From positions 1-38,404 of the forward strand of contig JAISUR010000007.1 of assembly GCA_031271975.1 (NCBI GenBank): 38,404 nucleotides of DNA. Reading direction: 5' to 3'. The translations under genes were made by a program, and so were the position numbers. Of the stretch, positions 15,816-27,091 are shown in pieces. Source of the stretch: Propionibacteriaceae bacterium. GTDB lineage: Bacteria; Actinomycetota; Actinomycetes; Propionibacteriales; Propionibacteriaceae. Positions within the stretch are counted from its first letter, which is position 1. Each line of letters begins with the position of its first letter. Under the pieces are notes generated by a model. It did not search any database, had not been told where the DNA came from, and saw nothing but the letters and a program-made list of their open reading frames with translations.

Positions 15816-16607
15816 CTAGAAGTCTTGTTCGATCACGGCGGCCAGGAACGCCTGGACGCGCGGATCGGACGGGTTGGAGAAGACCGTTTCCGGGTCTCCG
15901 AACTCGCGCATGGTCCCTTCGACCATGATCCCCACACAGTCGGCGACGGCGCGCGCGAAACCCACCTCGTGGGTGACCACGATCATCGTCGTCCCGCTGG
16001 CGGCGAGGTCTTTCATGACGGACAGCACTTCGCCGACCAGCTCCGGGTCGAGCGCGGACGTGGGCTCGTCGAACAGCATCAACTCCGGTTCCATGGCCAA
16101 TGCGCGGGCGATGGCCACCCGCTGCTTCTGGCCGCCGGAAAGCTGGCTGGGATAGTGGTGCGCCTGCTCGGCCAGGCCGACCTGCTCCAAGCGCGCGAGC
16201 GCCTTGGTTTGGGCCTCGTCCTTGCCCTGTTTCAGGACGACAAGCGGGCCTTCCATCACGTTTTCCAGGGCCGTCTTGTGCGGGAACAGGTTGAAATGCT
16301 GGAAGACCATGCCGATCTTGCGCTGTTGGGCGCGGGCGACCCTGGGTGGCAGCTCGTGCAGCACGCCACCACGCAACTCGTAGCCGACGATGGCGCCGTC
16401 CACCCAGATCACGCCGTCGTCCGGGGTTTCCAGGTGGTTGATGCAGCGCAGCAGGGTGGACTTGCCGCCGCCAGAAGGCCCGAGCAGACAGAACACTTCG
16501 CCCTTGCGGACTTCCAAGTCGACACCGCGCAACACTTGCGTCTGCCCGAAGCTCTTGGTGACGTTGACCGCCTTGACGGCGATGCTGGCGTTGGGGATCT
16601 GGTTCAT
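15816..16607 (-). CDS. Amino-acid ABC transporter ATPase (GlnQ/HisP type)
   Basis: It is a 263-residue cytoplasmic ATPase driving polar amino-acid uptake. Walker A is GPSGGGKST, the Q-loop is [12 protein letters not shown], the signature is [17 protein letters not shown], Walker B is [14 protein letters not shown] and the switch His lies in [12 protein letters not shown]. All are intact, and the FQHFNLF-type Q-loop is characteristic of the GlnQ/HisP group. The ATG overlaps the permease stop as ATGA, so the two are translationally coupled. Twenty-two bases separate it from the binding-protein gene. Confidence 0.95.
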   Translation of the reverse strand: MNQIPNASIAVKAVNVTKSFGQTQVLRGVDLEVRKGEVFCLLGPSGGGKSTLLRCINHLETPDDGVIWVDGAIVGYELRGGVLHELPPRVARAQQRKIGMVFQHFNLFPHKTALENVMEGPLVVLKQGKDEAQTKALARLEQVGLAEQAHHYPSQLSGGQKQRVAIARALAMEPELMLFDEPTSALDPELVGEVLSVMKDLAASGTTMIVVTHEVGFARAVADCVGIMVEGTMREFGDPETVFSNPSDPRVQAFLAAVIEQDF

Positions 16608-17503
16608 TTGCCCTCCGCCTCCAGCGGCTCAACTTTGCGGGCGGCCTGCTGCCCGTCGAAGCCGCGGCCGAAATGCCGCTCGATGAAGTACTGGATGACT
16701 GACAGCACAGTCGTGGCCGCGAGATACCAAATGCCCGCCACCATGAGCAGCTCGATGACCTGGCCGTTCACGAAATAGATCTGCTGTGTGGCGTTCAGCA
16801 GCTCGCGCGCGGAGATGGCCGTGGCCAGCGACGAAGTCTTCAGCATGCCGATGGCCGAGTTGCCGATGGGCGGGATGATGACGCGCAGCGTTTGCGGGAG
16901 CACGATGCGCCGGAACGTTTGCGCCGGGGACATGCCGAGCGTGGCCGCCGCTTCGGATTGGCCCTTGTCGACGGAAAGCAGCCCCGCGCGGACCACTTCG
17001 GTCATGTAAGCGCCCTCGTTGATACCGAGCGCCAGGACCGCTGCCACGAACGGGGTCACCACGTCGATTGTCCGCCAACTCAGCACGCCCGGGATGCCTA
17101 TGGTGGGGAAGACCAGCGCGATATTGAACCAGATCAGCAGTTGCAACATGACCGGCGTGCCGCGGAAAACCCAGATGTAGCCTTCGGCGACGGCTTTGTT
17201 GACCGGATTGGGCGACTGTTTCATCATGGCGAACACCACGCCGAGCACCAGCCCCAGGATCATGGACAGTGCCGAGATCAACAGCGTGTTGACGATGCCT
17301 TTCATGATCGTCGCGGTCGTCAGGAACTCGGCGACGACAGGCCAGTCGATCTGCCCTTGGGCGAACGCGGCCACCAGCAGGATCACCAAGATGGCGACGA
17401 TGATCCCCGCCGCCCAGCGCCCGGGATGGGACAGCTTGCGCACCTGATACGTCCGGTTGGTGAGTTGCGCCAATTCGACCCGCAGGTCAGCGTGAGGCGA
17501 CAT
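16604..17503 (-). CDS. Amino-acid ABC transporter permease (HisMQ type)
   Basis: It is an inner-membrane permease of 299 residues, first gene of the four-gene importer operon. A cytoplasmic N-terminus of about 30 residues is followed by a first helix (AAGIIVAILVILLVAAFA) and four to five more. The EAA loop is seen as SEAAATLGMSPAQTFRRIVL, and the C-terminal tail is basic ([13 protein letters not shown]). Only one permease gene is present, so it likely works as a homodimer. The start at ATG 17503 is preceded by GGGGGATG. Two inverted repeats at 17522-17563 lie just upstream and are candidate operators. Confidence 0.92.
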   Translation of the reverse strand: MSPHADLRVELAQLTNRTYQVRKLSHPGRWAAGIIVAILVILLVAAFAQGQIDWPVVAEFLTTATIMKGIVNTLLISALSMILGLVLGVVFAMMKQSPNPVNKAVAEGYIWVFRGTPVMLQLLIWFNIALVFPTIGIPGVLSWRTIDVVTPFVAAVLALGINEGAYMTEVVRAGLLSVDKGQSEAAATLGMSPAQTFRRIVLPQTLRVIIPPIGNSAIGMLKTSSLATAISARELLNATQQIYFVNGQVIELLMVAGIWYLAATTVLSVIQYFIERHFGRGFDGQQAARKVEPLEAEGK

Positions 17504-17521
17504 TGTTCATCCCCCGTTGAT

Positions 17522-17563
17522 ATGAACCGTTAGAGGGGGTTCATGTTACCCAAGCCAGGTAAC
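17522..17563. promoter_or_regulatory. Two adjacent inverted repeats in front of the amino-acid ABC operon
   Basis: ATGAACC (17522-17528) and GGTTCAT (17538-17544) are perfect arms nine bases apart. Directly beside them are GTTACC (17545-17550) and GGTAAC (17558-17563), also perfect, seven bases apart. The first repeat lies 19 bases before the permease start codon. Repressor or activator binding is inferred; the regulator is unknown. Confidence 0.55.
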
Positions 17564-17592
17564 GACTAGGTATCGGCCGAAGGCAATCGTGC

Positions 17593-17871
17593 GTGGGCAA
17601 GCGCGGAGCACGCGCCATGGGCGCGGAAATCGCCCCGGAAACCCGGATCGGCGCAGGCGGCCATGGTGAAGAGGCTTCGGGGCAGAGCGCCGGCCGGGAT
17701 CTCCAACAACTCGTCGCCAGAGGGTTCTTGATCCCCAACGGGGAGAAGCGCGGCCGCTTCTATACGGCAGCCGAGCCCGTGTCATCCATATGGAGGCAGA
17801 TCCGCGCCGGCAGGCCCGCCAGAGACGATTCCGATCCTTTTGGTTCGGCTGAAACGAGAGCCGTTAGCTGA
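17593..17871 (+). pseudogene. Remnant of a Fic-family gene (C-terminal end)
   Basis: A 92-codon frame encodes a stretch that matches only the C-terminal winged-helix tail of Fic (AMP-transferase) proteins: GRDLQQLVARGFLIPNGEKRGRF, given here in part, then SIWRQIRAG and DPFG. The catalytic HPFxxGNGR motif and the whole Fic core are missing, and an in-frame stop (17560-17562) lies a few codons upstream. The region is therefore a decayed remnant left between the amino-acid ABC operon and purU, and its last bases overlap the 3' end of purU. Expression as a small protein is possible but not supported by a ribosome site. Confidence 0.6.
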
Positions 17872-18715
17872 AGACGATCGTTCGCGGGCCGTCTATCAGG
17901 ACGCGGTGTTCGGCGAAGAGGCGGACAGCTTCGGTTAAGGTGCGGGTTTCTTGCTCTTGGCCCATGGCTATCAGTTGCGGGACTTCCATGGTGTGGTCGA
18001 CGCGGCGGACGTTTTGCTCGATGATGGGGCCTTCGTCGAGGTCGGCGGTGACGAAGTGGGCCGTCGCTCCGATGAGTTTCACGCCACGGGCGTGGGCTTG
18101 GCGGTACGGGTCGGCGCCCTTGAAGCCGGGCAGGAACGAGTGGTGGATGTTGATCGCGCGGCCTTCCAAGGCTTGGCACAGCTCGGGGGAGAGGATCTGC
18201 ATGTACCGGGCCAGGACGACTAGTTCGATGTCGTGCTCGGCGACGGCGTTGCGGATCCGGCGTTCCACGTCGGCTTTGGTTTCCGGTGTCACCACATGGT
18301 GTTCGAACGGGATCGAATAGAAGCTGGCCAGCTCGGCCAAGTCGGGGTGGTTGGAAATGATCAGTGGGATTTGGATGGGCAGGTATCCGGCGCGTTGCCG
18401 GAACAGCAGGTCGTTGAGGCAGTGGCCCATCTTCGAGGCGAGCACCAGCGTGCGGCGTTTGCGGCCCACATAATCGAGGGTCCACTCGGCGTCCAACTCT
18501 GCCGCTATTGGCGCGACCGCCTCCTCGAAAACGGAACGGTCGAAGCCGGATTGCACCTGCACGCGCATGTAGAAGCGGCCCGACTCCAAGGAGGAGAATT
18601 GCTGAAGCTCCGTGATGTTGCCCAGGGCCTGGACGATCGCCCCGGTGACCTGATGCACGATGCCAGGACGGTCAGGGCAGGACAGTGTGAGCAGCCAATG
18701 CGTCGAATCGATCAC
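17864..18715 (-). CDS. purU: Formyltetrahydrofolate deformylase
   Basis: It hydrolyses 10-formyltetrahydrofolate to formate and tetrahydrofolate, balancing one-carbon pools and supplying formate. The N-terminal ACT domain ([20 protein letters not shown], about residues 6-80) is followed by a formyltransferase-like domain. Its catalytic block reads [17 protein letters not shown] and then [18 protein letters not shown], with the Asn, His and Asp of the family. About 283 residues fit the usual length. The start was set at GTG 18715, which leaves six residues before the ACT core; TTG at 18724 is the alternative. Neither has a good ribosome site, so a leaderless mRNA is possible. It is divergent from icd. 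Confidence 0.92.
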   Translation of the reverse strand: MIDSTHWLLTLSCPDRPGIVHQVTGAIVQALGNITELQQFSSLESGRFYMRVQVQSGFDRSVFEEAVAPIAAELDAEWTLDYVGRKRRTLVLASKMGHCLNDLLFRQRAGYLPIQIPLIISNHPDLAELASFYSIPFEHHVVTPETKADVERRIRNAVAEHDIELVVLARYMQILSPELCQALEGRAINIHHSFLPGFKGADPYRQAHARGVKLIGATAHFVTADLDEGPIIEQNVRRVDHTMEVPQLIAMGQEQETRTLTEAVRLFAEHRVLIDGPRTIVFS

Positions 18716-18810
18716 AACGCACAAGGTTAGCCGTCCGGGCGAAATCCTTCACGCCGGCCCGCCACGCGGTATGTTGTCACCACCAGTTTGGGTCGGCGAG
18801 GGGAGCGCGA

Positions 18811-20034
18811 ATGTCCAAGATCAAGGTTGCCGGAAAGGTTGTCGAACTCGACGGCGACGAGATGACCCGCATCATCTGGCAGTTCATCAAGGACCGCCTC
18901 ATCCACCCGTATCTCGACATCGACTTGGACTACTACGACCTGTCCATCCAGAACCGCGACGCCACCGCGGACCAGGTGACGGTCGACGCCGCCAACGCCA
19001 TCAAACGCGAGGGTGTGGGTGTCAAGTGCGCGACGATCACGCCGGACGAGGCCCGCGTCAAAGAGTTTGGGTTGCGGCAGATGTGGCTGTCGCCGAACGG
19101 CACTATCCGCAACATCCTGGGCGGCGTCATTTTCCGCGAGCCAATCGTCATCTCCAACATTCCGCGCCTGGTGCCGGGCTGGACGAAACCGATCGTGATC
19201 GGCCGCCACGCCCATGCGGACCAATACAAGGCGGCCAATTTCAAAGTGCCCGGCCCCGGCCAGCTCACGTTGACGTTCACCCCCGCCGACGGGTCGGAGC
19301 CGATTGAGCAGGTGGTCGCCAACTATCCGGCCGACGGCGGCGTGGCGATGGGCATGTACAACTTCACCGATTCCATCCGCGACTTCGCCCGCGCCTGTTT
19401 CGCCTACGGGCTGATGCGCGGCTATCCGGTGTACCTGTCCACGAAGAACACCATCTTGAAGGCTTACGACGGCGCGTTCAAGGACATTTTCGCGGAGGTC
19501 TTCGAAGCCGAATACAAGACCCAGTTCGACGCGGCGGGGCTCAGCTACGAGCACCGCCTCATCGACGACATGGTGGCCTCCGCGCTGAAATGGCCCGGCG
19601 GCTACCTGTGGGCGTGCAAGAACTACGACGGCGACGTGCAGTCGGACACGGTCGCGCAGGGCTTTGGCTCGCTCGGCCTGATGACCAGCGTTTTGATGAC
19701 CCCGGACGGCAAGACAGTTGAGGCGGAGGCGGCGCACGGCACGGTTACCAGGCACTACCGCCAGCATCAACAGGGCCTGCCCACCTCCACGAACCCGATC
19801 GCTTCGATCTTCGCCTGGACGGGTGGCCTCAAGCACCGCGGCAAACTGGACGGCACTCCCGAGGTGACCGGCTTCGCCGAGACGTTGGAGAAGGTGTGCG
19901 TGGCCAGCGTCGAATCCGGCAAGATGACCAAAGACCTCGCCGGGTTGATCGGCCCAGACCAGCCATACCTGGCCACCGAGGAATTCCTGGCCGCCCTGGA
20001 CGACAATCTGCAACAGGCACACCGGTCATCCTGA
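18811..20034 (+). CDS. icd: NADP-dependent isocitrate dehydrogenase, dimeric eukaryote-like type
   Basis: It oxidatively decarboxylates isocitrate to 2-oxoglutarate with NADP, feeding the glutamine synthetase/glutamate pathway. The 407-residue chain has the type II pattern: [58 protein letters not shown] with the key Arg, and [13 protein letters not shown] followed by NYDGDVQSD. The NADP-binding segment [17 protein letters not shown] is intact. Streptomyces and Corynebacterium use the unrelated monomeric enzyme, so this dimeric form narrows the lineage. GAGGGGAG precedes the ATG. Repeat-like sequence follows its stop codon. Confidence 0.96.
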   Translation: MSKIKVAGKVVELDGDEMTRIIWQFIKDRLIHPYLDIDLDYYDLSIQNRDATADQVTVDAANAIKREGVGVKCATITPDEARVKEFGLRQMWLSPNGTIRNILGGVIFREPIVISNIPRLVPGWTKPIVIGRHAHADQYKAANFKVPGPGQLTLTFTPADGSEPIEQVVANYPADGGVAMGMYNFTDSIRDFARACFAYGLMRGYPVYLSTKNTILKAYDGAFKDIFAEVFEAEYKTQFDAAGLSYEHRLIDDMVASALKWPGGYLWACKNYDGDVQSDTVAQGFGSLGLMTSVLMTPDGKTVEAEAAHGTVTRHYRQHQQGLPTSTNPIASIFAWTGGLKHRGKLDGTPEVTGFAETLEKVCVASVESGKMTKDLAGLIGPDQPYLATEEFLAALDDNLQQAHRSS

Positions 20035-20043
20035 AAACCGCTC

Positions 20044-20109
20044 CGTCATGCCGGGCTTGTTCTGGCGTCTATCTTTACCCGTCATGCCGGGCGGGGTGTG
20101 CGGAATGAC
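20044..20109. repeat. Short members of the intergenic palindromic repeat family
   Basis: Two copies of a head sequence, CGTCATGCCGGGC, start at 20044 and 20080, the second ending in GGAATGAC. They resemble the GTCATCCCGGAC head of the repeats near 7.6, 29.0 and 34.9 kb. They fill the gap between the convergent icd and glycosyltransferase genes and might act as a terminator. Confidence 0.55.
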
Positions 20110-20142
20110 AGGTGGGGTGGTTCAGCGTGACGGTTGTGAGGG

Positions 20143-21159
20143 TCAGGATGACCCGGCGACGCGCGAGCGGTCCTTCGTAGACTCGGCGCCAAAACACCAG
20201 CCGCGGATGAAACCCGCCCCCCAGGACAGGTGGACGCAGGCCAGCACCGCCACGTTGAGCGCCCAATCCAGTGGGTTCGACGGCTTCATCTGCAGGCCGA
20301 CTGCGCCAATGCCGGCCGCATATGCCAGCGGCAGCGCCAGCCCCTTCTTGCTGCGCAGTAGCAGAAGCAGCAGTGAGTTTCCCAGGCCGAGCACCAAGAC
20401 CGGCGGAGCCCAGTGCTTCAAGGTGGCCCCGCCGCGGCGTGCCAGGTGACCGCGCCACACGCCGGTGGCGTACATCTGGCGGCGCAGCTTGTCGAGGGTG
20501 CCGCGCGGCCAGTAGTCCACGGCGACTTCGGGCGTGAACCAAATGAGATATCCGGCTTGTCGGATGCGCAGGTTGAACTCCCAATCTTGGGCGCGGCGCA
20601 GCGACTCGTCGAAGGGGCCGACGATGTCGAAAATCTCGCGGCGGAACACCCCCAGGTAGGCCGAATCGGACGGCCCTTCGGCCGTGCCGGAGTGGTAGCT
20701 GGCCCCGCCCATGCCGAAGGGCGAGTTGTAGGCCCGCGCGATGGCCGCCTGCAACGGCGTCTCACCGCGGGCGCGCATCACGCCGCCCACATTGGCCGCC
20801 CCCGTTTCGGACAGCTTCGCGACCATCTTTTCGGCGTAGTCAGGGGGCAGTTCCGAGTGGGCGTCCACCCGGATGACGACCGGGTGCCGAGTCGCCGCGA
20901 TGGCCAGATTCAACCCGATGGGCACGTCATTGGCCGGATTGTCGACCCAGCGCACGCGCGGGTCTGCGGCGGCCAACTCAGCCACGATCTCGTTGGTGGC
21001 GTCGGTGGACGCCCCCAGTGCCAGCACGATTTCTTGCTCGCCGGCGTAGCGTTGGCCCAGGATGCCGTTCACCGCGTTGGTGACGTGTTCAGCTTCGTTG
21101 AGCACCGGCATGATGTAGGAGACGCCCGGAGTGCCCTGCAAAGGCGGGAAGAGATTCAC
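20143..21159 (-). CDS. Family 2 glycosyltransferase, ExoA-like, membrane-anchored
   Basis: The 338-residue enzyme would add a sugar to a lipid-linked or surface polysaccharide at the inner face of the membrane. Residues 1 to about 225 form the GT2 domain: VSYIMPVLNEAEHV, ALGASTDATNEIV, the nucleotide/metal site VIRVDAHSELP, the acceptor-side FGMGGASYH and RRAQDWEFNLRIRQAG. This series is close to ExoA of succinoglycan synthesis. About three hydrophobic helices follow (near 235-255, 260-285 and 290-315). It begins with GTG at 21159 with only a weak ribosome site. No other polysaccharide genes are near, so its product cannot be named. Confidence 0.87.
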   Translation of the reverse strand: MNLFPPLQGTPGVSYIMPVLNEAEHVTNAVNGILGQRYAGEQEIVLALGASTDATNEIVAELAAADPRVRWVDNPANDVPIGLNLAIAATRHPVVIRVDAHSELPPDYAEKMVAKLSETGAANVGGVMRARGETPLQAAIARAYNSPFGMGGASYHSGTAEGPSDSAYLGVFRREIFDIVGPFDESLRRAQDWEFNLRIRQAGYLIWFTPEVAVDYWPRGTLDKLRRQMYATGVWRGHLARRGGATLKHWAPPVLVLGLGNSLLLLLLRSKKGLALPLAYAAGIGAVGLQMKPSNPLDWALNVAVLACVHLSWGAGFIRGWCFGAESTKDRSRVAGSS

Positions 21160-21395
21160 GCGGCCATCCTACTTGGGTCGGTGCGACCGCACTGCGTGCG
21201 CGATGCTCATCCGAAGGCCCGTCCCTCCCGCCATGCCGGCTTGATCCTGCATATTGGGACGCATCCTGGCTCTTGGGGAGCGAGTTGGGACGGCTGGAAG
21301 GTCTCAATCCGATTTCGATCCTGGAATCGTGTGTGCGTTCACAGCGGGAGACGGTACCCTCACCTTGTCCCATTGAGTTCCAGGGAAGGGAACCT

Positions 21396-23159
21396 GTGAA
21401 AACACGCCTAATCCCCGCCGCATTCTTGGCGGCGGCTCTGTCCATGTCGTTGGCCGCGTGTGGCCAGCCGACACAATCATCACCCAACAATTTTGCGGAG
21501 AGCGGCGGCGCCGGCAACTCCGACAATGTGCTGCGGATCGTCGGCACCGAAGACCATTCGCAGATCGACCCGGTCTCGTACGCCCTGGTCGCCACCGACT
21601 CGATCGGCCGGGCGATCTCCCGGCAGTTGATCAGCTACGAGGCCTCCAACGACCCGGCGGTCAACGTGGTGCCGCAGCCCGACTTGGCCGAGGCGCTGCC
21701 GACCATCAGCGAAGATGGTCTGACGTACACCTTCAAGATCCGCGCCAACGCGATGTGGGATTCGGCCACGCCGCGCGCGATCACGTCGAAGGACATCGCC
21801 AACGGCCTCAAGAAGATCTGCAACCCGATTCAGCCGGCGTTCTCGCGAGACTACTTCTACTCGATCAAGGGTTTCCAAGACTTCTGCAAGGGCTATGACA
21901 CTGAGAATGCCAGTGTCGCGGACATCAAGAAGCACATCTTGGAAGACTCCGTCGCCGGCATTGAGACGCCGGACGACTCCACGCTGATCATCACGCTGAC
22001 TGAGCCCACGGCCGACTTCATTTACGTGTTGTCGCTGCCGAATGCGGCCCCGGTTGCCGAAGAAGCGCTGGACTACGAGCCCAACAGCCCGGACTACGTG
22101 GCCAACTACATCTCGTCCGGCCCGTACACGGTCGAAGAGCACGCCGTTGACCAGCATTTGTATCTCAAGCGCAGCGCCGGCTGGGTCGCCGAGTCGGATC
22201 CGATCCGCAAGGCGAACGTCGACCGCATCGAGTTGACCTACGGCGCGACGTCTGAAGCGGCCATGCAGCAGGTGCAGTCTGGCGACGCAGACATGCTCTA
22301 CGGCATGAACGTGCCCCCGGCCACCTACACGCAACTGGCCGCGGCCGGCGATGAGGGCCTCGTTGCCTGGTCCGGCAGCAACACCTACTTCCTGTGGATT
22401 AACACGCTGACCGACAACAACAACGGCGTGCTGAAGCAGAAGGAAGTGCGGCAGGCGTTGCAGTACGCGCTGAACAAGGCGTCGTACGTGCAGCAGTTGG
22501 GCGGCCCCGACGTCGCCGAGCCGGCCATCGGCATTTTCGGCTCCGGCGTGGTGGGATACTCCCCGCTGGATCAGTATCCGACCGACGGTAACAAGGGTGA
22601 TCCGGAGAAGACCAAGTCGCTGCTGGAAGCGGCCGGCGTCACCGGGCTGAAGCTGAAACTGGCCTATCGTTCCGACAACACCTCTGAGTCCGCCATCGCG
22701 CAGATCATCCAGCAGGACTTCCAGGCCGCCGGCGTGGAGATCGAGTTGGTGCCGAAGCCCGGTTCGGACTTCTACGGAAACTTCATGATGGTGCCCGAGA
22801 ACGCCACGGGCGGCGAATGGGATCTGGCCTACTGCGGGTGGAGCCCCGACTGGGCCGGCGGCGCGGCGCGCTCCGTGTACCAGCCGCAGTTCACCTACAC
22901 CGGCGAGCATCAGGGCTACAACTACACGGATTACCAGTCCGAGAAGGCGTACGACTTGATGAAGCAGGCGCAGGCCACGACCGATGTCGCCGAGTCCACC
23001 AAGCTCTGGCAGCAGGTCAACGACGCGGTCATGGAGGATCCGCCCGTGATCCCGATGCTCTCGCGCAAGATCACCACCTATCACTCGGCACGCGTGGGCA
23101 ACTTCTTGATGTATGCCCTCGGCGAGCAGGGTGACTGGACGAACGTGACCGTCTCCTAG
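21396..23159 (+). CDS. Second peptide ABC transporter substrate-binding lipoprotein (family 5)
   Basis: It is the solute-binding lipoprotein of the second peptide importer. The 587-residue protein has the signal MKTRLIPAAFLAAALSMSL and lipobox SLAAC, then the family 5 fold (YALVATDSIGRAISRQLI, GLTYTFKIRANAMWDS, ALQYALNKASYVQQL). It is most similar to the OppA branch by eye. The start is GTG 21396, preceded by GGAAGGG; an in-frame ATG much further upstream would precede the signal peptide by 41 residues and is rejected. A stable hairpin follows the stop codon, then the ATPase gene. It differs clearly in sequence from the lipoprotein at 897-2720. Confidence 0.93.
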   Translation: MKTRLIPAAFLAAALSMSLAACGQPTQSSPNNFAESGGAGNSDNVLRIVGTEDHSQIDPVSYALVATDSIGRAISRQLISYEASNDPAVNVVPQPDLAEALPTISEDGLTYTFKIRANAMWDSATPRAITSKDIANGLKKICNPIQPAFSRDYFYSIKGFQDFCKGYDTENASVADIKKHILEDSVAGIETPDDSTLIITLTEPTADFIYVLSLPNAAPVAEEALDYEPNSPDYVANYISSGPYTVEEHAVDQHLYLKRSAGWVAESDPIRKANVDRIELTYGATSEAAMQQVQSGDADMLYGMNVPPATYTQLAAAGDEGLVAWSGSNTYFLWINTLTDNNNGVLKQKEVRQALQYALNKASYVQQLGGPDVAEPAIGIFGSGVVGYSPLDQYPTDGNKGDPEKTKSLLEAAGVTGLKLKLAYRSDNTSESAIAQIIQQDFQAAGVEIELVPKPGSDFYGNFMMVPENATGGEWDLAYCGWSPDWAGGAARSVYQPQFTYTGEHQGYNYTDYQSEKAYDLMKQAQATTDVAESTKLWQQVNDAVMEDPPVIPMLSRKITTYHSARVGNFLMYALGEQGDWTNVTVS

Positions 23160-23180
23160 TTAGGCGGCGTCCGTTTCTTG

Positions 23181-23208
23181 GGGGGTGTCCGGGCGACCGG
23201 GCACCCCC
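23181..23208 (+). terminator. Stable hairpin after the second peptide-binding protein gene
   Basis: A 12-pair stem (23181-23192 with 23197-23208, one G-T pair) is capped by the GNRA-type loop GCGA. No T-tract follows, so it may stabilise the upstream mRNA or attenuate read-through rather than fully terminate. The same position in the first peptide operon also has a hairpin. Confidence 0.65.
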
Positions 23209-23246
23209 TCGTACACTTAGGCACAATTCCGCGCGAAGGAGCTCGC

Positions 23247-25141
<1,895 letters not shown>

Positions 25142-25145
<4 letters not shown>

Positions 25146-26131
25146 GCGAGGCGGCACCAACGGTAGCCGAGGCGATCCAGGCGCCTGCCCAAGTCGTACA
25201 GCGCAGCTCGTGGCAACACCTGTGGTACCGCCTGCGGCGCGACAAAGCTTCGCTGACGGCGCTGGTTTTCATCGCGCTGGTAATCGCCTTCGCGGTGTGC
25301 GCGCCGCTCCTGGAAACCGTCACCGGGCATCTGTACGACGCGCAGTTCCGCGACACCGGGCTGACTCCGCAGGGTCTCCCCGTCGGACCGAACAGCGAAT
25401 TCCTGCTCGGCGCGGACTATCTGGGGCGCGACATGCTGGTCCGGCTCGCTTACGGGGCGCAGGTCTCGCTGCTGGTGGGAGTGCTCGCTGCCCTGATCGC
25501 GGCCTGTATCGGTGTGACCGTCGGCCTGCTGGCGGGGTATTTCGGCGGCTGGGTGGACGCGGTGCTGAGCCGCTTCACCGACTTCGTCATGGCGATCCCG
25601 TTCCTGCTGTTCGCGCTGGCTCTGGTCTCCGTTTACGGGGCGTCATTCCAAATGTGCCTGTTCATGGTGGTGTTCTTCTCGTGGGCGGTACTCGGCAGGG
25701 TGATCCGGGCGCAGGTGCGGGCACTGAAGGAACGCGAGTTCGTGGAGGCGTCCCGCTCCCTGGGCGCGTCGACGCCGTCCATCGTCGTCAAGGACGTGCT
25801 GCCCAACCTGACCGAGCCGATCATCGTCTACACCACCCAGCTCATCCCCTCGGCGATCGTCTTCGAGGCGTCGCTGTCGTTCCTGGGCCTGGGTATCGTG
25901 CCGCCGATGCCGAGCTGGGGGCAGATGCTCTCGGACGCCTCGCAGAACTCGATGTATATGGTGGCCCCGTGGATGCTGGTCTCAACCGGCCTGATGCTGC
26001 TGTTGACCACGCTGGCTTTCAACATCCTCGGCGACGGTGTGCGCGACGCGCTGGATCCGAAGGCCGGCCGCCGGCTCCTGGCGGGCTTGCGGCGAAAGCA
26101 AAAGCCAGGCAAGGAGGCCGCCCATGGCTAA
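25142..26131 (+). CDS. Peptide ABC transporter permease, DppC/OppC-like
   Basis: It is a 329-residue inner-membrane permease of the second peptide importer. It has the OppC N-domain (WQHLWYRLRRDKASLTAL), a first helix, the periplasmic FLLGADYLGRDMLVRLAYG motif, five further helices and the ATPase-contact loop KEREFVEASRSLGASTPSI. Gene order here is ATPase, C-type permease, B-type permease, which is reversed from the usual B then C. The start overlaps the ATPase stop as ATGA, and the end overlaps the next gene by eight bases, so translation is coupled throughout. Confidence 0.93.
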
Positions 26132-27083
26132 GGTGCTCCTGCAGCGGCTCGGCTACGCCGTCCTCATCCTGTTCTTGCTGTCGCTGTTCATTTTCCTGCT
26201 GTTCTACGTCGCGCCCGGCAACCCGGCCCGGCTAATCGCCGGTGAGAAAGCCTCGGCCGAAGTGCTCGCCCAAGTGACGCACAACCTCGGCTTGGACCGG
26301 CCGATCTACGAGCAGTATTGGCGTTTCATCACGAACGCCTTCCAGGGCGATTTCGGCTATTCGTATCGGTCCAAGGTGGCGGTGTGGGCGCTGATCGCCG
26401 GACGCATCCCGGCCACCGTCTCAATAGTCTTCGGCGCGATGTTCATCTGGCTCGGCATCGGCATCCCGCTCGGCATCCTCTCCGCGCGGCATCCCGGCAC
26501 CTGGCGCGACCGGGTCGCCCAGATCATCGCCCTGATCGGCATCAGCTTCCCGACGTTCGTGCTCGGCATGACGCTGCTCTACACGCTGTATTTCATGCCG
26601 AAACAAGCTGGTTTCACGCTCTTTCCCGCGGGCGGCTACAAAGAGTTCGGCGCCGGGCTTTGGGAATGGGGTTCCCACCTGATCTTGCCTTGGTTCACAT
26701 TGGCGCTGGTCACGGCGGCTATCTACCAGCGTCTCACCCGCGCCCAACTGTTGGACGTGTTGGGCGAGGACTACATCCGCACCGCCCGGGCCAAAGGCCT
26801 CAAAGAATGGAAAGTGGTGTACAAGCACGGCATGCGGGCCACCCTGACGGTGCTCACCACCCAGCTCGGCGCCGACATCGGCTACCTGCTCGGCGGCACG
26901 ATCATTATGGAGAACGTCTTCGGCATCCAAGGCGTCGGATCGCTGGCCATCAACGCCGTCAAGCAGCAGGACCGGCCGGTCATCATCGGCGTGGTGCTGC
27001 TGGGCGGCTTCTTCATCGTCACCATGAACTTGATCGTTGACTTGGTGCATGTGGGCTTGGAGCCCCGGCTGCGCGCAAAATAG
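26124..27083 (+). CDS. Peptide ABC transporter permease, DppB/OppB-like
   Basis: A 319-residue permease of ordinary length forms the second membrane subunit. It reads MAKVLLQRLGYAVLILFLL, FYVAPGNPARLIAG (the conserved first periplasmic segment), several helices, and the EAA loop DYIRTARAKGLKEWKVVYKH in part. It lacks the long insert of the DppB-like protein at 2831-4357. The ATG at 26124 has AAGGAGG upstream; earlier in-frame codons read the end of the C-type gene. The proline-iminopeptidase-like gene follows nine bases later. Confidence 0.94.
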   Translation: MAKVLLQRLGYAVLILFLLSLFIFLLFYVAPGNPARLIAGEKASAEVLAQVTHNLGLDRPIYEQYWRFITNAFQGDFGYSYRSKVAVWALIAGRIPATVSIVFGAMFIWLGIGIPLGILSARHPGTWRDRVAQIIALIGISFPTFVLGMTLLYTLYFMPKQAGFTLFPAGGYKEFGAGLWEWGSHLILPWFTLALVTAAIYQRLTRAQLLDVLGEDYIRTARAKGLKEWKVVYKHGMRATLTVLTTQLGADIGYLLGGTIIMENVFGIQGVGSLAINAVKQQDRPVIIGVVLLGGFFIVTMNLIVDLVHVGLEPRLRAK

Positions 27084-27091
27084 GAGGCGAA

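Noticed and set aside
18727-20022. A minus-strand open frame of 431 codons opposite icd
   Set aside because: It is antisense to a clear isocitrate dehydrogenase gene and matches no family.
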